64,000 bases of DNA from Roseinatronobacter monicus (GTDB lineage Bacteria > Pseudomonadota > Alphaproteobacteria > Rhodobacterales > Rhodobacteraceae): positions 3,281,001 through 3,345,000 of the forward strand of contig NZ_VFPT01000001.1 of NCBI RefSeq assembly GCF_006716865.1. Direction: 5' to 3'. Within the stretch, counting starts at the first letter, position 1; each line of letters begins with the position of its first letter. Below are positions 1 through 7,164 of this stretch, in pieces. The notes below the pieces were generated by a model that was given only the letters and a program-made list of their open reading frames with translations, searched no databases and was not told the origin of the DNA. The translations under genes and the position numbers were made by a program.

Positions 1-125
1 TCGACAGGCGAGACAACGCGCGACATGCGGGCGTATTCTGCCGACATCTGCGCTGCCATATCCGGATTTGGGGCAAGGTCATAAACTGTCTTCAAGTCCT
101 GACGGATGGCGGGCATATCCAGCAT
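1..125 (-). CDS. N-terminus of a gene running off the left edge (possibly quinolinate synthase)
   Basis: A minus-strand frame opens with ATG at 125-123 and stays open to the window edge (41 full codons). A GGAG stretch sits about 10 bases before the ATG. The visible protein begins MLDMPAIRQDLKTVYDL and contains YARMSRVV, a hydrophilic helical start. This resembles, from memory, the N-terminus of alphaproteobacterial NadA (iron-sulfur quinolinate synthase of NAD biosynthesis). No catalytic residue is inside the window, so the identification is weak. The coding call rests on the start codon, the ribosome-binding-like sequence and the absence of stops. Confidence 0.4.
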   Translation of the reverse strand, partial: MLDMPAIRQDLKTVYDLAPNPDMAAQMSAEYARMSRVVSPV

Positions 126-432
126 GGCAAGGCTCCGATCACTTTCAGCGTCCCAGTCGGGCGGGCTGTATTTGGGCATCACTGACGGGAGATCAAGGAA
201 TACCTGCATTTGCAGGCAGAAAATGGACAAGGCGCACTGGACCCGTTTTCGCAGATACACCGGTTCGCAAGGCAGATAATCCCTTCGCGCGCTCATGTCC
301 AGCAACACAAGGGCGGTCAAGATGTCGCTTTGCACCCCAGAGCGCCGCAAACTGGCCAGTCGGCGGCAAAGTCAGGCGGTAACAAGCAGCATCGAACCTG
401 CCATCGCGCAGGGCAAGAAGGAGTGTCCAATC
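126..432. other. Divergent intergenic region
   Basis: About 300 bases lie between the left-edge minus-strand gene and the plus-strand methyltransferase gene. They should carry promoters for both. I see no RNA gene, no clear inverted repeat and no open frame with a credible start. Frames that cross it are continuations of shadows of the flanking genes. Confidence 0.4.
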
Positions 433-2001
433 ATGGCGGAACCAGCAACCGAGATGGCCCAGACAGCAGGTGTGCGGCGCGGGCGCGCATCCGGTGGCGG
501 TGCGGCACGACGCGCCGCGCGCACAGCGGTCAGCATTGAAACCGCGCGCTATATCGAGCGCAACATCCCCAATCTGGACGTGCTGAACGAAGAAGCACTT
601 GCCATCATCGAGGCAAATGCAGAAACCGTGCTGGCCGAAATCGGGGTGAGTTTCGTGGACAACCCCGAAGCCCTTGACCGCTGGCGTGCGGCAGGTGCCG
701 AAGTCACCGGCGAGCGTGTGCGCATTCCGCGCGGGTTGGCGCGCCAGCTTTGCGCCACCGCCCCCGCCAGCTTTACCCAGCACGCCCGCAATCCGGCCCG
801 CAATGTCGAGATTGGCGGGCGCAATCTGGTGCTGGCCCCGGTCTACGGCCCCCCTTTCGTGCGCGATGCAGCGGGCGGGCGGCGCTATGCCACGATGGAA
901 GATTTCCGCAATTTCGTGAAGCTGGGCTATATGTCGAAATGGGTGCACCATTCGGGCGGCACTGTGTGCGAGCCGACAGATGTGGCCGTGAACAAACGCC
1001 ATCTGGATATGATTCAGGCGCATATGCTGTATTCGGACAAGCCCTTTATGGGGTCGGTCACGGAACCTGTGCGCGCGGCCGATTCGGTCGAGATGGCCAA
1101 AATCCTGTTCGGGTCAGACTTTGTTGACCAGAACACGGTCATGACCTCGCTTATCAACATCAACTCGCCGCTGACATTCGATTCAGTGATGATCGGTGCG
1201 CTGGAGATCTATGCGAAGGCAAACCAGGCCTGCATCATTTCGCCCTTTATCGTGGGCGGTGCGATGGCGCCCACCACAGTGGCCGGCACGCTGACGCAAG
1301 TGCTGGCCGAAGTGCTGGCCGGTGTGGCCTATGCCCAATTGGTGCGCCCCGGCGCGCCGGTCATTATGGGCGCATTTGTCACGTCAATCGACATGAACAG
1401 CGGTGCGCCCACTTTCGGCACGCCAGAGGCGTCACTGATCACCTATGGTGCGGGGCAACTGGCGCGGCGATTGAAGCTGCCCTACCGGTCTGGCGGGTCG
1501 TTTTGCGGCTCGAAATTGCCCGATGCGCAGGCGGGATATGAAACCGCCAACAGCCTGAACATGGCGCTTCTGTCTGGCGTCAATTTCATGCTCCACGCTT
1601 GCGGCTGGCTGGAAGGGGGGCTGGTGTCGTCCTACGAGAAGTTCGTGATGGATGCCGACCAGTTGGGCGCGCTGCACCATATGGCGCGCGGGGTCGATAT
1701 GTCGGAAAACGGGCAGGCGATGGATGCCTTGCGCGAAGTTGGTCCCGGCGGGCATTTTCTTGGCTGCCAGCACACGCAGGACAATTTCAAGGATGCCTTC
1801 TGGCGGTCTGACCTGCTGGATTATAAACCGTTCGAGACATGGGACGAAGATGGCGCGCGCGACACGCAGGCGCTTGCCAGCGTTCGGGTTGCCAAGCTGC
1901 TGGGCGATTACCAGCAACCGATGCTGGACCCCAGCATTTCCGAAGCGCTGCAAACCTATATCGACCAGCGCAAGGCGTCAGAACCGGACGCGTTTGGATA
2001 A
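433..2001 (+). CDS. Trimethylamine methyltransferase family protein (MttB superfamily, non-pyrrolysine)
   Basis: The 522-residue product looks like an MttB-superfamily corrinoid-protein methyltransferase, a TIM-barrel family that moves a methyl group from a methylated amine or betaine to a corrinoid protein. There is no in-frame amber codon, so it belongs to the large non-pyrrolysine branch (MtgB-like or unknown substrate) rather than true trimethylamine MttB. The ATG at 433 is chosen because the protein from there (MAEPATEMAQ) has a basic Ala/Arg-rich leader followed by the conserved NVEIGG, VYGPPFVRD and WVHHSGGTVCEPTD stretches. A longer frame to 295 overlaps presumed promoter DNA. No corrinoid protein or reductase gene is adjacent. 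The next gene converges across a strong terminator. Substrate unknown; glycine betaine or a similar quaternary amine is only an inference. Confidence 0.85.
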   Translation: MAEPATEMAQTAGVRRGRASGGGAARRAARTAVSIETARYIERNIPNLDVLNEEALAIIEANAETVLAEIGVSFVDNPEALDRWRAAGAEVTGERVRIPRGLARQLCATAPASFTQHARNPARNVEIGGRNLVLAPVYGPPFVRDAAGGRRYATMEDFRNFVKLGYMSKWVHHSGGTVCEPTDVAVNKRHLDMIQAHMLYSDKPFMGSVTEPVRAADSVEMAKILFGSDFVDQNTVMTSLININSPLTFDSVMIGALEIYAKANQACIISPFIVGGAMAPTTVAGTLTQVLAEVLAGVAYAQLVRPGAPVIMGAFVTSIDMNSGAPTFGTPEASLITYGAGQLARRLKLPYRSGGSFCGSKLPDAQAGYETANSLNMALLSGVNFMLHACGWLEGGLVSSYEKFVMDADQLGALHHMARGVDMSENGQAMDALREVGPGGHFLGCQHTQDNFKDAFWRSDLLDYKPFETWDEDGARDTQALASVRVAKLLGDYQQPMLDPSISEALQTYIDQRKASEPDAFG

Positions 2002-2064
2002 GAGCTACACTTTTATGCTTGCGCGCAAAGCCGCGCAGGGGGCGTAAGCGTTCACCACACAAAC

Positions 2065-2104
2065 AAAACCCCGCCCCGGCTGTCATGCCGGGGCGGGGTG
2101 TTTT
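2065..2104. terminator. Bidirectional rho-independent terminator
   Basis: A run of A, a GC stem (CCCCGCCCCGGC / GCCGGGGCGGGG), a short TGTCAT loop and a T-rich tail form a hairpin that works on both strands. It lies between the converging methyltransferase and TRAP permease genes. Confidence 0.9.
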
Positions 2105-2119
2105 CATTCAAAGCGGCGC

Positions 2120-4513
2120 TCAGACGGTCGCAGCAGGCTTTGCCACAAAGCGCTGATAGGCAAACACAGCCCCTGCAACACCCAGCCCGATCAGGTCAGA
2201 GGTCCAGCCGCCCGCGATCATCGACAGCGCGGCCACGCCAACAATCACACGCAATGGCCAGCCAATCAGTCCGAACAACCACCCCTGCACCGCCGAGGCC
2301 AGCAGGTAGATGCCCAAGGACGCCGTCACGAACACATGGATGATCTCCAACGCCTCGCCCTGCATCAGCAAGGAGGAACTGTAGAAGAACATGAACGGCA
2401 CCACAAAGGCCGCAAGCCCGATCTTGAACGCCTCGACCGATGTTTTCATCGGATCAGATTGCGCAATGGCCGCCCCTGCATAGGCCGCAAGCGCCACTGG
2501 CGGGGTGATCGCTGACATGACCGCATAGTAAAAGATGAAGAAGTGTGCGGTCAGCGGTTCAATTCCCATGCGGATCAGGCCCGGTGCGATAACGCTGGCT
2601 GCCACGGCATAGGCCGCCGTGGTGGGCATGCCCATGCCAAGGATAATCGCCACACACATCGCAAAGAACAGCGCGAGCAACTGGCTTTGCCCCGCAATCG
2701 CCATCAACACGCCCGACAGGCGCACGCCAATGCCGGTAATCGCAATAATCCCCACGATCACCCCGGCTGCGGCACAGACGGCGACCAGTTGCAGCGACAT
2801 CTTGGCCGCGATTTCCAGCGCGAAGGGAATCATGCGGAAATGCTCGACCGCCTTGGCAATGCCCGCCGATTTGGGCGAGTTCAGCCGCAACGTCATCACA
2901 ATGCCAAAGATGGACACCGCACTGATCAGGATCGAGACGACCAGTTGCATCGTTGTCCCGTCGCCCCAGCCATCAACCAATATCTGACCACCGACAACCA
3001 GCGGCATCAGCGCCAGCACGCACAGGATCAGGCCCATCAGATGGTTCCAGATGCCATCCTCGCGCCCATCCACCAGAACACGGATATAGCTGACCGCAAA
3101 GGCTGCGATCATGGAATAGGTGCCTGCGCGAATGACCGAATAGCCGACATAGAGCGCGCCGATTAGCATGACGATGGGGATGAACAAATAAGCATGTTTC
3201 GCCATCTCGCGGAATTTCGGCAGTTGCGAGCGCGGCAGGCCCTTCATGCCTTTCTTCAGCGCTTCCTTATCGACCATGAAATAGACCGACATGAAATACA
3301 GCACCGCCGGAATGACAGCGGCAATCACGATTTCGCGGTATTGAATGCCCGTAATCTCGGCCATGATGAAGGCACCCGCCCCCATGATCGGCGGCAGGAT
3401 TTGCCCGCCGGATGAGGCGGCGGCCTCGACCGAGGCTGCGGTCTGGGGCCGGTAGCCCACTTTCTTCATCAGCGGAATGGTCAGCGACCCGGTGGACACC
3501 ACATTGCCCGCCGATGTGCCGTTGATCATCCCCATCAGGCCAGAGCCGAAAATCGCCACTTTCGCAGGCCCGCCCCGCGCGCCACCAGCCGCGGCAAAGG
3601 CGAAGTTGATGAAATACTCGCCCACGCGGCTGGCCTGCAAGAAGGCCGCGAAGGTGATAAACAGGATGATATAGGTAGAGGACACCGCCGTTGTCGGCCC
3701 CAGCACCCCGATATCTGTGTAGATGCGCGCAAAGAAGCGCTCAGGGCTGTAGCCGCGATGGTTCAGAAAGCCCGGCAGCCACGGCCCAAGAAACCCGTAG
3801 GCGATGAACACGGCCACAATCACCACCAGCGCCAGCCCCGCAAGGCGGCGCGTCAGTTCCAGAATAAGGATGATCCCGGCGATGGCCGCATACATATCGT
3901 TGACATGCGGAAAGACCCCTGCGCGATTGCGCAAAAAGCCCGCATGGGCAACGATATAAATGCCCACCGTCAGCGCAGCGAGGGCAAGGATCACATCGGA
4001 CAGCGCAATCCGCGTGCGGTTGCGCCCCGGAAACAGCCAGCTTGCCAGAAGGGCCAGCGACGTGCCCGCAATCAGCGGCCAGCCAAAGGTATATTTCATC
4101 TGGTCCGCCGGTGCGCCGGTCGGGATCAGATCGCCTGTCGCCACGGCCCAGACAATCTGCACAAAGGCCACGCCGACACCCAGAAGTGCCAAACCCACAA
4201 GAACCATCTCGGGCAGCGAACGCCCCTCGCTGTCATCATTGGTTTCAGGAAAAACCGTTGCAGAATACAGCAGAAAGCCCAGGATCAGCCCGCCTGTGAC
4301 ATGACTCAGACGATAGACCCATGTTTCCAGCGGATAGACATTCATCGCGCCTATATGAAACGCGGTGTACAGAATGCAGCCCAAAGCCAACAGCCAGCCC
4401 AGTGTGCCCGGTGGCACGCGCTGGTTTGACATGATGATTTCGCGGTCCACCCCTTCGGCAATATTCTCCGGGGGGTTCTCAAGGGGGTCAATCTGTTCCT
4501 GTGGTTGTGTCAT
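2120..4513 (-). CDS. TRAP transporter fused permease (DctQ-DctM type, TAXI system)
   Basis: A 797-residue polytopic membrane protein that joins the small DctQ-like and large DctM-like permease domains in one chain, as is usual for TAXI-type TRAP systems. After a soluble acidic N-terminus of about 35 residues it shows many hydrophobic segments. The DctM part carries glycine-rich signatures such as GSGLMGMINGTSAGN, ASSGGQILPPIMGAGAF and ILGMGMPTTAAYAVAAS. It would move an organic acid into the cell with sodium or proton. It follows the TAXI binding-protein gene on the same strand (100-bp gap containing a hairpin) and ends just before the bidirectional terminator. Substrate unknown. Confidence 0.93.
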   Translation of the reverse strand: MTQPQEQIDPLENPPENIAEGVDREIIMSNQRVPPGTLGWLLALGCILYTAFHIGAMNVYPLETWVYRLSHVTGGLILGFLLYSATVFPETNDDSEGRSLPEMVLVGLALLGVGVAFVQIVWAVATGDLIPTGAPADQMKYTFGWPLIAGTSLALLASWLFPGRNRTRIALSDVILALAALTVGIYIVAHAGFLRNRAGVFPHVNDMYAAIAGIILILELTRRLAGLALVVIVAVFIAYGFLGPWLPGFLNHRGYSPERFFARIYTDIGVLGPTTAVSSTYIILFITFAAFLQASRVGEYFINFAFAAAGGARGGPAKVAIFGSGLMGMINGTSAGNVVSTGSLTIPLMKKVGYRPQTAASVEAAASSGGQILPPIMGAGAFIMAEITGIQYREIVIAAVIPAVLYFMSVYFMVDKEALKKGMKGLPRSQLPKFREMAKHAYLFIPIVMLIGALYVGYSVIRAGTYSMIAAFAVSYIRVLVDGREDGIWNHLMGLILCVLALMPLVVGGQILVDGWGDGTTMQLVVSILISAVSIFGIVMTLRLNSPKSAGIAKAVEHFRMIPFALEIAAKMSLQLVAVCAAAGVIVGIIAITGIGVRLSGVLMAIAGQSQLLALFFAMCVAIILGMGMPTTAAYAVAASVIAPGLIRMGIEPLTAHFFIFYYAVMSAITPPVALAAYAGAAIAQSDPMKTSVEAFKIGLAAFVVPFMFFYSSSLLMQGEALEIIHVFVTASLGIYLLASAVQGWLFGLIGWPLRVIVGVAALSMIAGGWTSDLIGLGVAGAVFAYQRFVAKPAATV

Positions 4514-4560
4514 TGTTTATGTTCCGTCCCTGTGGCGACCGAGCGTATGCAACTGCTTGC

Positions 4561-4589
4561 ACAAAAGGCCGCACAGGGCGGCCTTTTGT
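4561..4589 (-). terminator. Hairpin between binding-protein and permease genes (attenuator-like)
   Basis: ACAAAAGGCCGC pairs with GCGGCCTTTTGT around a five-base loop, and the 3' arm ends in a T-rich run when read on the minus strand. It lies in the gap between the TAXI binding-protein stop and the permease start. A leaky terminator here would give more binding protein than permease, a common arrangement for binding-protein transporters. Confidence 0.65.
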
Positions 4590-4613
4590 CTATGTTGGTC
4601 GAGCGTCAAAGGC

Positions 4614-5588
4614 TCAGTCTTTCAGCTCTTCCGGGATATCATACCCGTTTTCTTCAAACCAACGCACAGCGCCGGGGTGATAGGGCAGAAAGCTGTTATT
4701 GGTGTAGTTTTCAGGCAAAGTGGCCGCCGCTGCTGCGTGGATCTGCATCATGCGGTCATTGTTTTCCATCACCAGCTTGGTGATTTCATAGGCCATGCTT
4801 TCGGGCATGTCAGAATGCGCTACGGCAAAGTTCCACATTGCAACCGACTGCTGGTCTTCGTCCTGAACAGTGTAGGAACCGCCCGGAATGGTGAAAGGCG
4901 CCACTTCGGGGAATGCCTCTAGAATGGCGGCGTGCTCGTCATCCGAGAAGGTGAAGGTGCGCACATCCGCTTCTGCTGCAAGCTGCGAGAAGGCAGAAAT
5001 CGGAACGCCCGCCGCAAAGACGAACGCGTCGATCAGGCCGTCCTGCAACTGGCTTGCCGCATCGGCTGCACCTGCGAAGGACACATTTGCCTCGACATCA
5101 AGCGCTTCAAGGATGCGCGGCCAATAGGTGCCGGGTGTGCCGCCTGCCGGACCAACGCTGACGCGCTTGCCTGCCAGATCACCGACCGAACTGATGTTCT
5201 GGCTGGCCAGAGCGATACCCTGAAACGGGGTTTCATACATCGGGAACAGGGCGCGCACATCGCGGTGCTCCAGACCCGGAGCGAGTTCGCTTTCGCCGTT
5301 CCATGCTTCGAACATCGGACCCATAGTAACAAGGCCGATATCATGTTCCTGCATTTGCAGAAGTGTGACGTTCTGCACAGGGCCGCCTGTGACTTCGCCA
5401 CTTGCGCTGATGCCCAGCTCTTCCGAGATGAACGACGCCAGACCGTTGCCATAAACGAAATAGACACCACCTTGGCTGGCAGTGCCGACAGTCAGGTCGG
5501 ACGGCCAGCCGTCACGATCCTGAGCTTGCGCCATGGACATTGACATGACGGCTGCAGCGGCCAAAGCCGCAAAATTGGTATAACGCAT
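4614..5588 (-). CDS. TAXI family TRAP transporter solute-binding protein
   Basis: A 324-residue periplasmic protein. From the ATG at 5588 it has a Sec signal peptide (MRYTNFAALAAAAVMSMSMAQA) and then LTVGTASQGGVYFVYGNG, the N-terminal ligand-loop signature of TAXI proteins. VSVGPAGGTPGTYWP and a C-terminal HPGAVRWFEENG are also typical. The start is fixed by GGAGGTTTC just upstream; the open frame reaches 5690 but those residues precede the signal peptide. It delivers substrate to the fused permease downstream. The gene is preceded by a sigma-54-like promoter and lies beside a DctBD-like pair, suggesting induction by its own substrate. Confidence 0.93.
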   Translation of the reverse strand: MRYTNFAALAAAAVMSMSMAQAQDRDGWPSDLTVGTASQGGVYFVYGNGLASFISEELGISASGEVTGGPVQNVTLLQMQEHDIGLVTMGPMFEAWNGESELAPGLEHRDVRALFPMYETPFQGIALASQNISSVGDLAGKRVSVGPAGGTPGTYWPRILEALDVEANVSFAGAADAASQLQDGLIDAFVFAAGVPISAFSQLAAEADVRTFTFSDDEHAAILEAFPEVAPFTIPGGSYTVQDEDQQSVAMWNFAVAHSDMPESMAYEITKLVMENNDRMMQIHAAAAATLPENYTNNSFLPYHPGAVRWFEENGYDIPEELKD

Positions 5589-5708
5589 AGGAAACCTCCC
5601 CTTGGTTTGCGTGTAGTGCTGTTCAGAAAACCCCCTCCAAGGGTTAACCGACACACAGGGGATGAAATGGCCCCGCGCGCGCAAATGCAAGCAGAGTCTG
5701 GAATTAAA

Positions 5709-5727
5709 TTGGCACTGTTAGCGCCAA
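5709..5727 (-). promoter_or_regulatory. Sigma-54-like promoter / inverted repeat upstream of TAXI binding protein
   Basis: On the minus strand the sequence TTGGCGCTAACAGTGCCAA has GG and GC separated by ten bases, matching the -24/-12 core of sigma-54 promoters, with most of the TGGCAC-N5-TTGC consensus kept. The start site would be near 5700, leaving a leader of about 110 bases before the ATG at 5588. The sequence is also a near-perfect inverted repeat, so an operator is an alternative reading. Confidence 0.5.
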
Positions 5728-5769
5728 CGGCGGGCTGAGTGGGTAGAAAACCACACATCAAGGCGGGCG

Positions 5770-5791
5770 TATGTGTCGATATACACACATA
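5770..5791. promoter_or_regulatory. Inverted repeat, candidate activator (DctD-like) binding site
   Basis: TATGTGT and ACACATA form 7-bp arms with an 8-bp spacer. A further CACACAT copy lies nearby at 5752-5758. The site is about 50-60 bp upstream of the -24/-12-like element and just outside the 3' end of the activator gene, as expected for an upstream activator sequence. The binding protein is inferred from position only. Confidence 0.4.
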
Positions 5792-5817
5792 ATCCCGCGC
5801 GGCTGTGCCGCGTGCCC

Positions 5818-7164
5818 TTATGCCTGACCTTGGAAATGGGCCTTGTCGATCCCGTATTTGACCAGCTTATCATACAGTGTTTTGCGCGACAGGCCCAGAC
5901 TTTCATAAACGGGCTTGAGCGCGCCACGATGCCGGATCAGCGCATCCACCAGCAATTTGCGTTCATGCATGGCAATTTGTTCGGCCAGACTGCGGGCCTC
6001 AACGGCGGTGTCATCGCTGTGCTGGTCACGCTCCAGCCCCAACGCGTGGCGTTCGGCCATATTGCGCAGCTCGCGCACATTGCCGGGCCATTCAGCGCGC
6101 GAAAGTTCAGCCAGAAATTCCGGCCTGACCGCACGCGCGGGCAGCCGGTGACGTGCGCAGGCTTCGGCCAGCAGGCGCGCAAACAGCGCCGGAATATCCT
6201 CGACCCGTTCTGACAAGGGCGGCAGGCGCAGGCTGACGGCATTCAGCCGATACAGCAAATCCGCCCGAAAACGCCCCGCCTCGACTTCGGGTTCCAGCGG
6301 CACGCGGCTGGTTGCAATGAACCGCAGATCCAGATCGTGCTGCACGTTTGAGCCCAAGGGCGTGATGACCCTGTCTTGCAACACCCGCAACAGCTTGCCC
6401 TGAAGCGCCATTGGCATGGCCCCGATATCGTCCAGCAAGATAGTGCCGCCTCGTGCATGGTCGAACTTGCCCATACGCGCCCGAATCGCACCGGGAAAGG
6501 CACCCGCTTCATGGCCGAACAATTCCGATTCAATCAAGGTATCGGGCAGGGCAGAGCAGGTGATTGCAACAAACGGGCGCGCCGAGCGGGCGGACAGGTC
6601 ATGCAGTGCGCGCGCGACCACTTCCTTGCCGGTGCCAGTGTCGCCGATAATCAGCACATCCGCATCCGAGGGGCCTACCGTGCGCACCTGACGGCGCAGC
6701 GCGATCATCGCGTTGGAGCGCCCCACCAGGCGGGCCTCCAGATCATCCGCCTGCCCTGCGACAGCGCGCAGGCGGCGATTGTCCAGCACCAACTCACGAT
6801 AGCCAAGCGCGCGCGCGGCGATCGTGGCCAGTTGCGCGCCAGAGAAGGGCTTTTCAATGAAATCATGCGCCCCTTCGCGCATCGCGCGCACAGCAAGGGG
6901 CACATCCCCATGCCCTGTAATCAGGATGACAGGGATATCGCCATCAATTTCATGAATGCGGGTCATCAGCGTCAGACCGTCCATATCCGGCATACGGATA
7001 TCGGTGATGACCACACCGGTAAATCCGGCTGTGATCCGTTCGAGTGCGGATTCCGCGTCGGGCAACCCTTTCACCGACAAGCCGGCCAGATCCAGTGCCT
7101 GCTCGGTCGAGGCGCGCAGATCAGCGTCATCATCCACCAACAAGACCAGCGGTGCGCCACTCAT
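5818..7164 (-). CDS. dctD: Sigma-54-dependent response regulator, DctD-like, with atypical AAA+ motifs
   Basis: 448 residues: receiver domain (1-120; phosphoacceptor Asp55 in VVITDIRMPDMDG, Lys105 in EKPF), AAA+ domain (about 147-375; Walker A GDTGTGKE at 174-181), and a C-terminal Fis-type helix-turn-helix (GLSRKTLYDKL). Two hallmark positions differ from the family. The GAFTGA loop that contacts sigma-54 reads GAFPGA (221-226), and Walker B reads LLDDIG instead of LxDEIG (246 is Asp). The gene overlaps the kinase gene by ATGA and is probably cotranscribed with it. It likely controls the neighbouring TRAP genes in answer to an extracellular organic acid. Whether it still activates sigma-54 RNA polymerase is open. 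Confidence 0.88.
   Translation of the reverse strand: MSGAPLVLLVDDDADLRASTEQALDLAGLSVKGLPDAESALERITAGFTGVVITDIRMPDMDGLTLMTRIHEIDGDIPVILITGHGDVPLAVRAMREGAHDFIEKPFSGAQLATIAARALGYRELVLDNRRLRAVAGQADDLEARLVGRSNAMIALRRQVRTVGPSDADVLIIGDTGTGKEVVARALHDLSARSARPFVAITCSALPDTLIESELFGHEAGAFPGAIRARMGKFDHARGGTILLDDIGAMPMALQGKLLRVLQDRVITPLGSNVQHDLDLRFIATSRVPLEPEVEAGRFRADLLYRLNAVSLRLPPLSERVEDIPALFARLLAEACARHRLPARAVRPEFLAELSRAEWPGNVRELRNMAERHALGLERDQHSDDTAVEARSLAEQIAMHERKLLVDALIRHRGALKPVYESLGLSRKTLYDKLVKYGIDKAHFQGQA

Noticed and set aside
193..1023. Minus-strand 276-codon open frame over the methyltransferase gene
   Set aside because: Antisense to a clearly conserved coding region, and of a kind that GC-rich codon bias readily produces.
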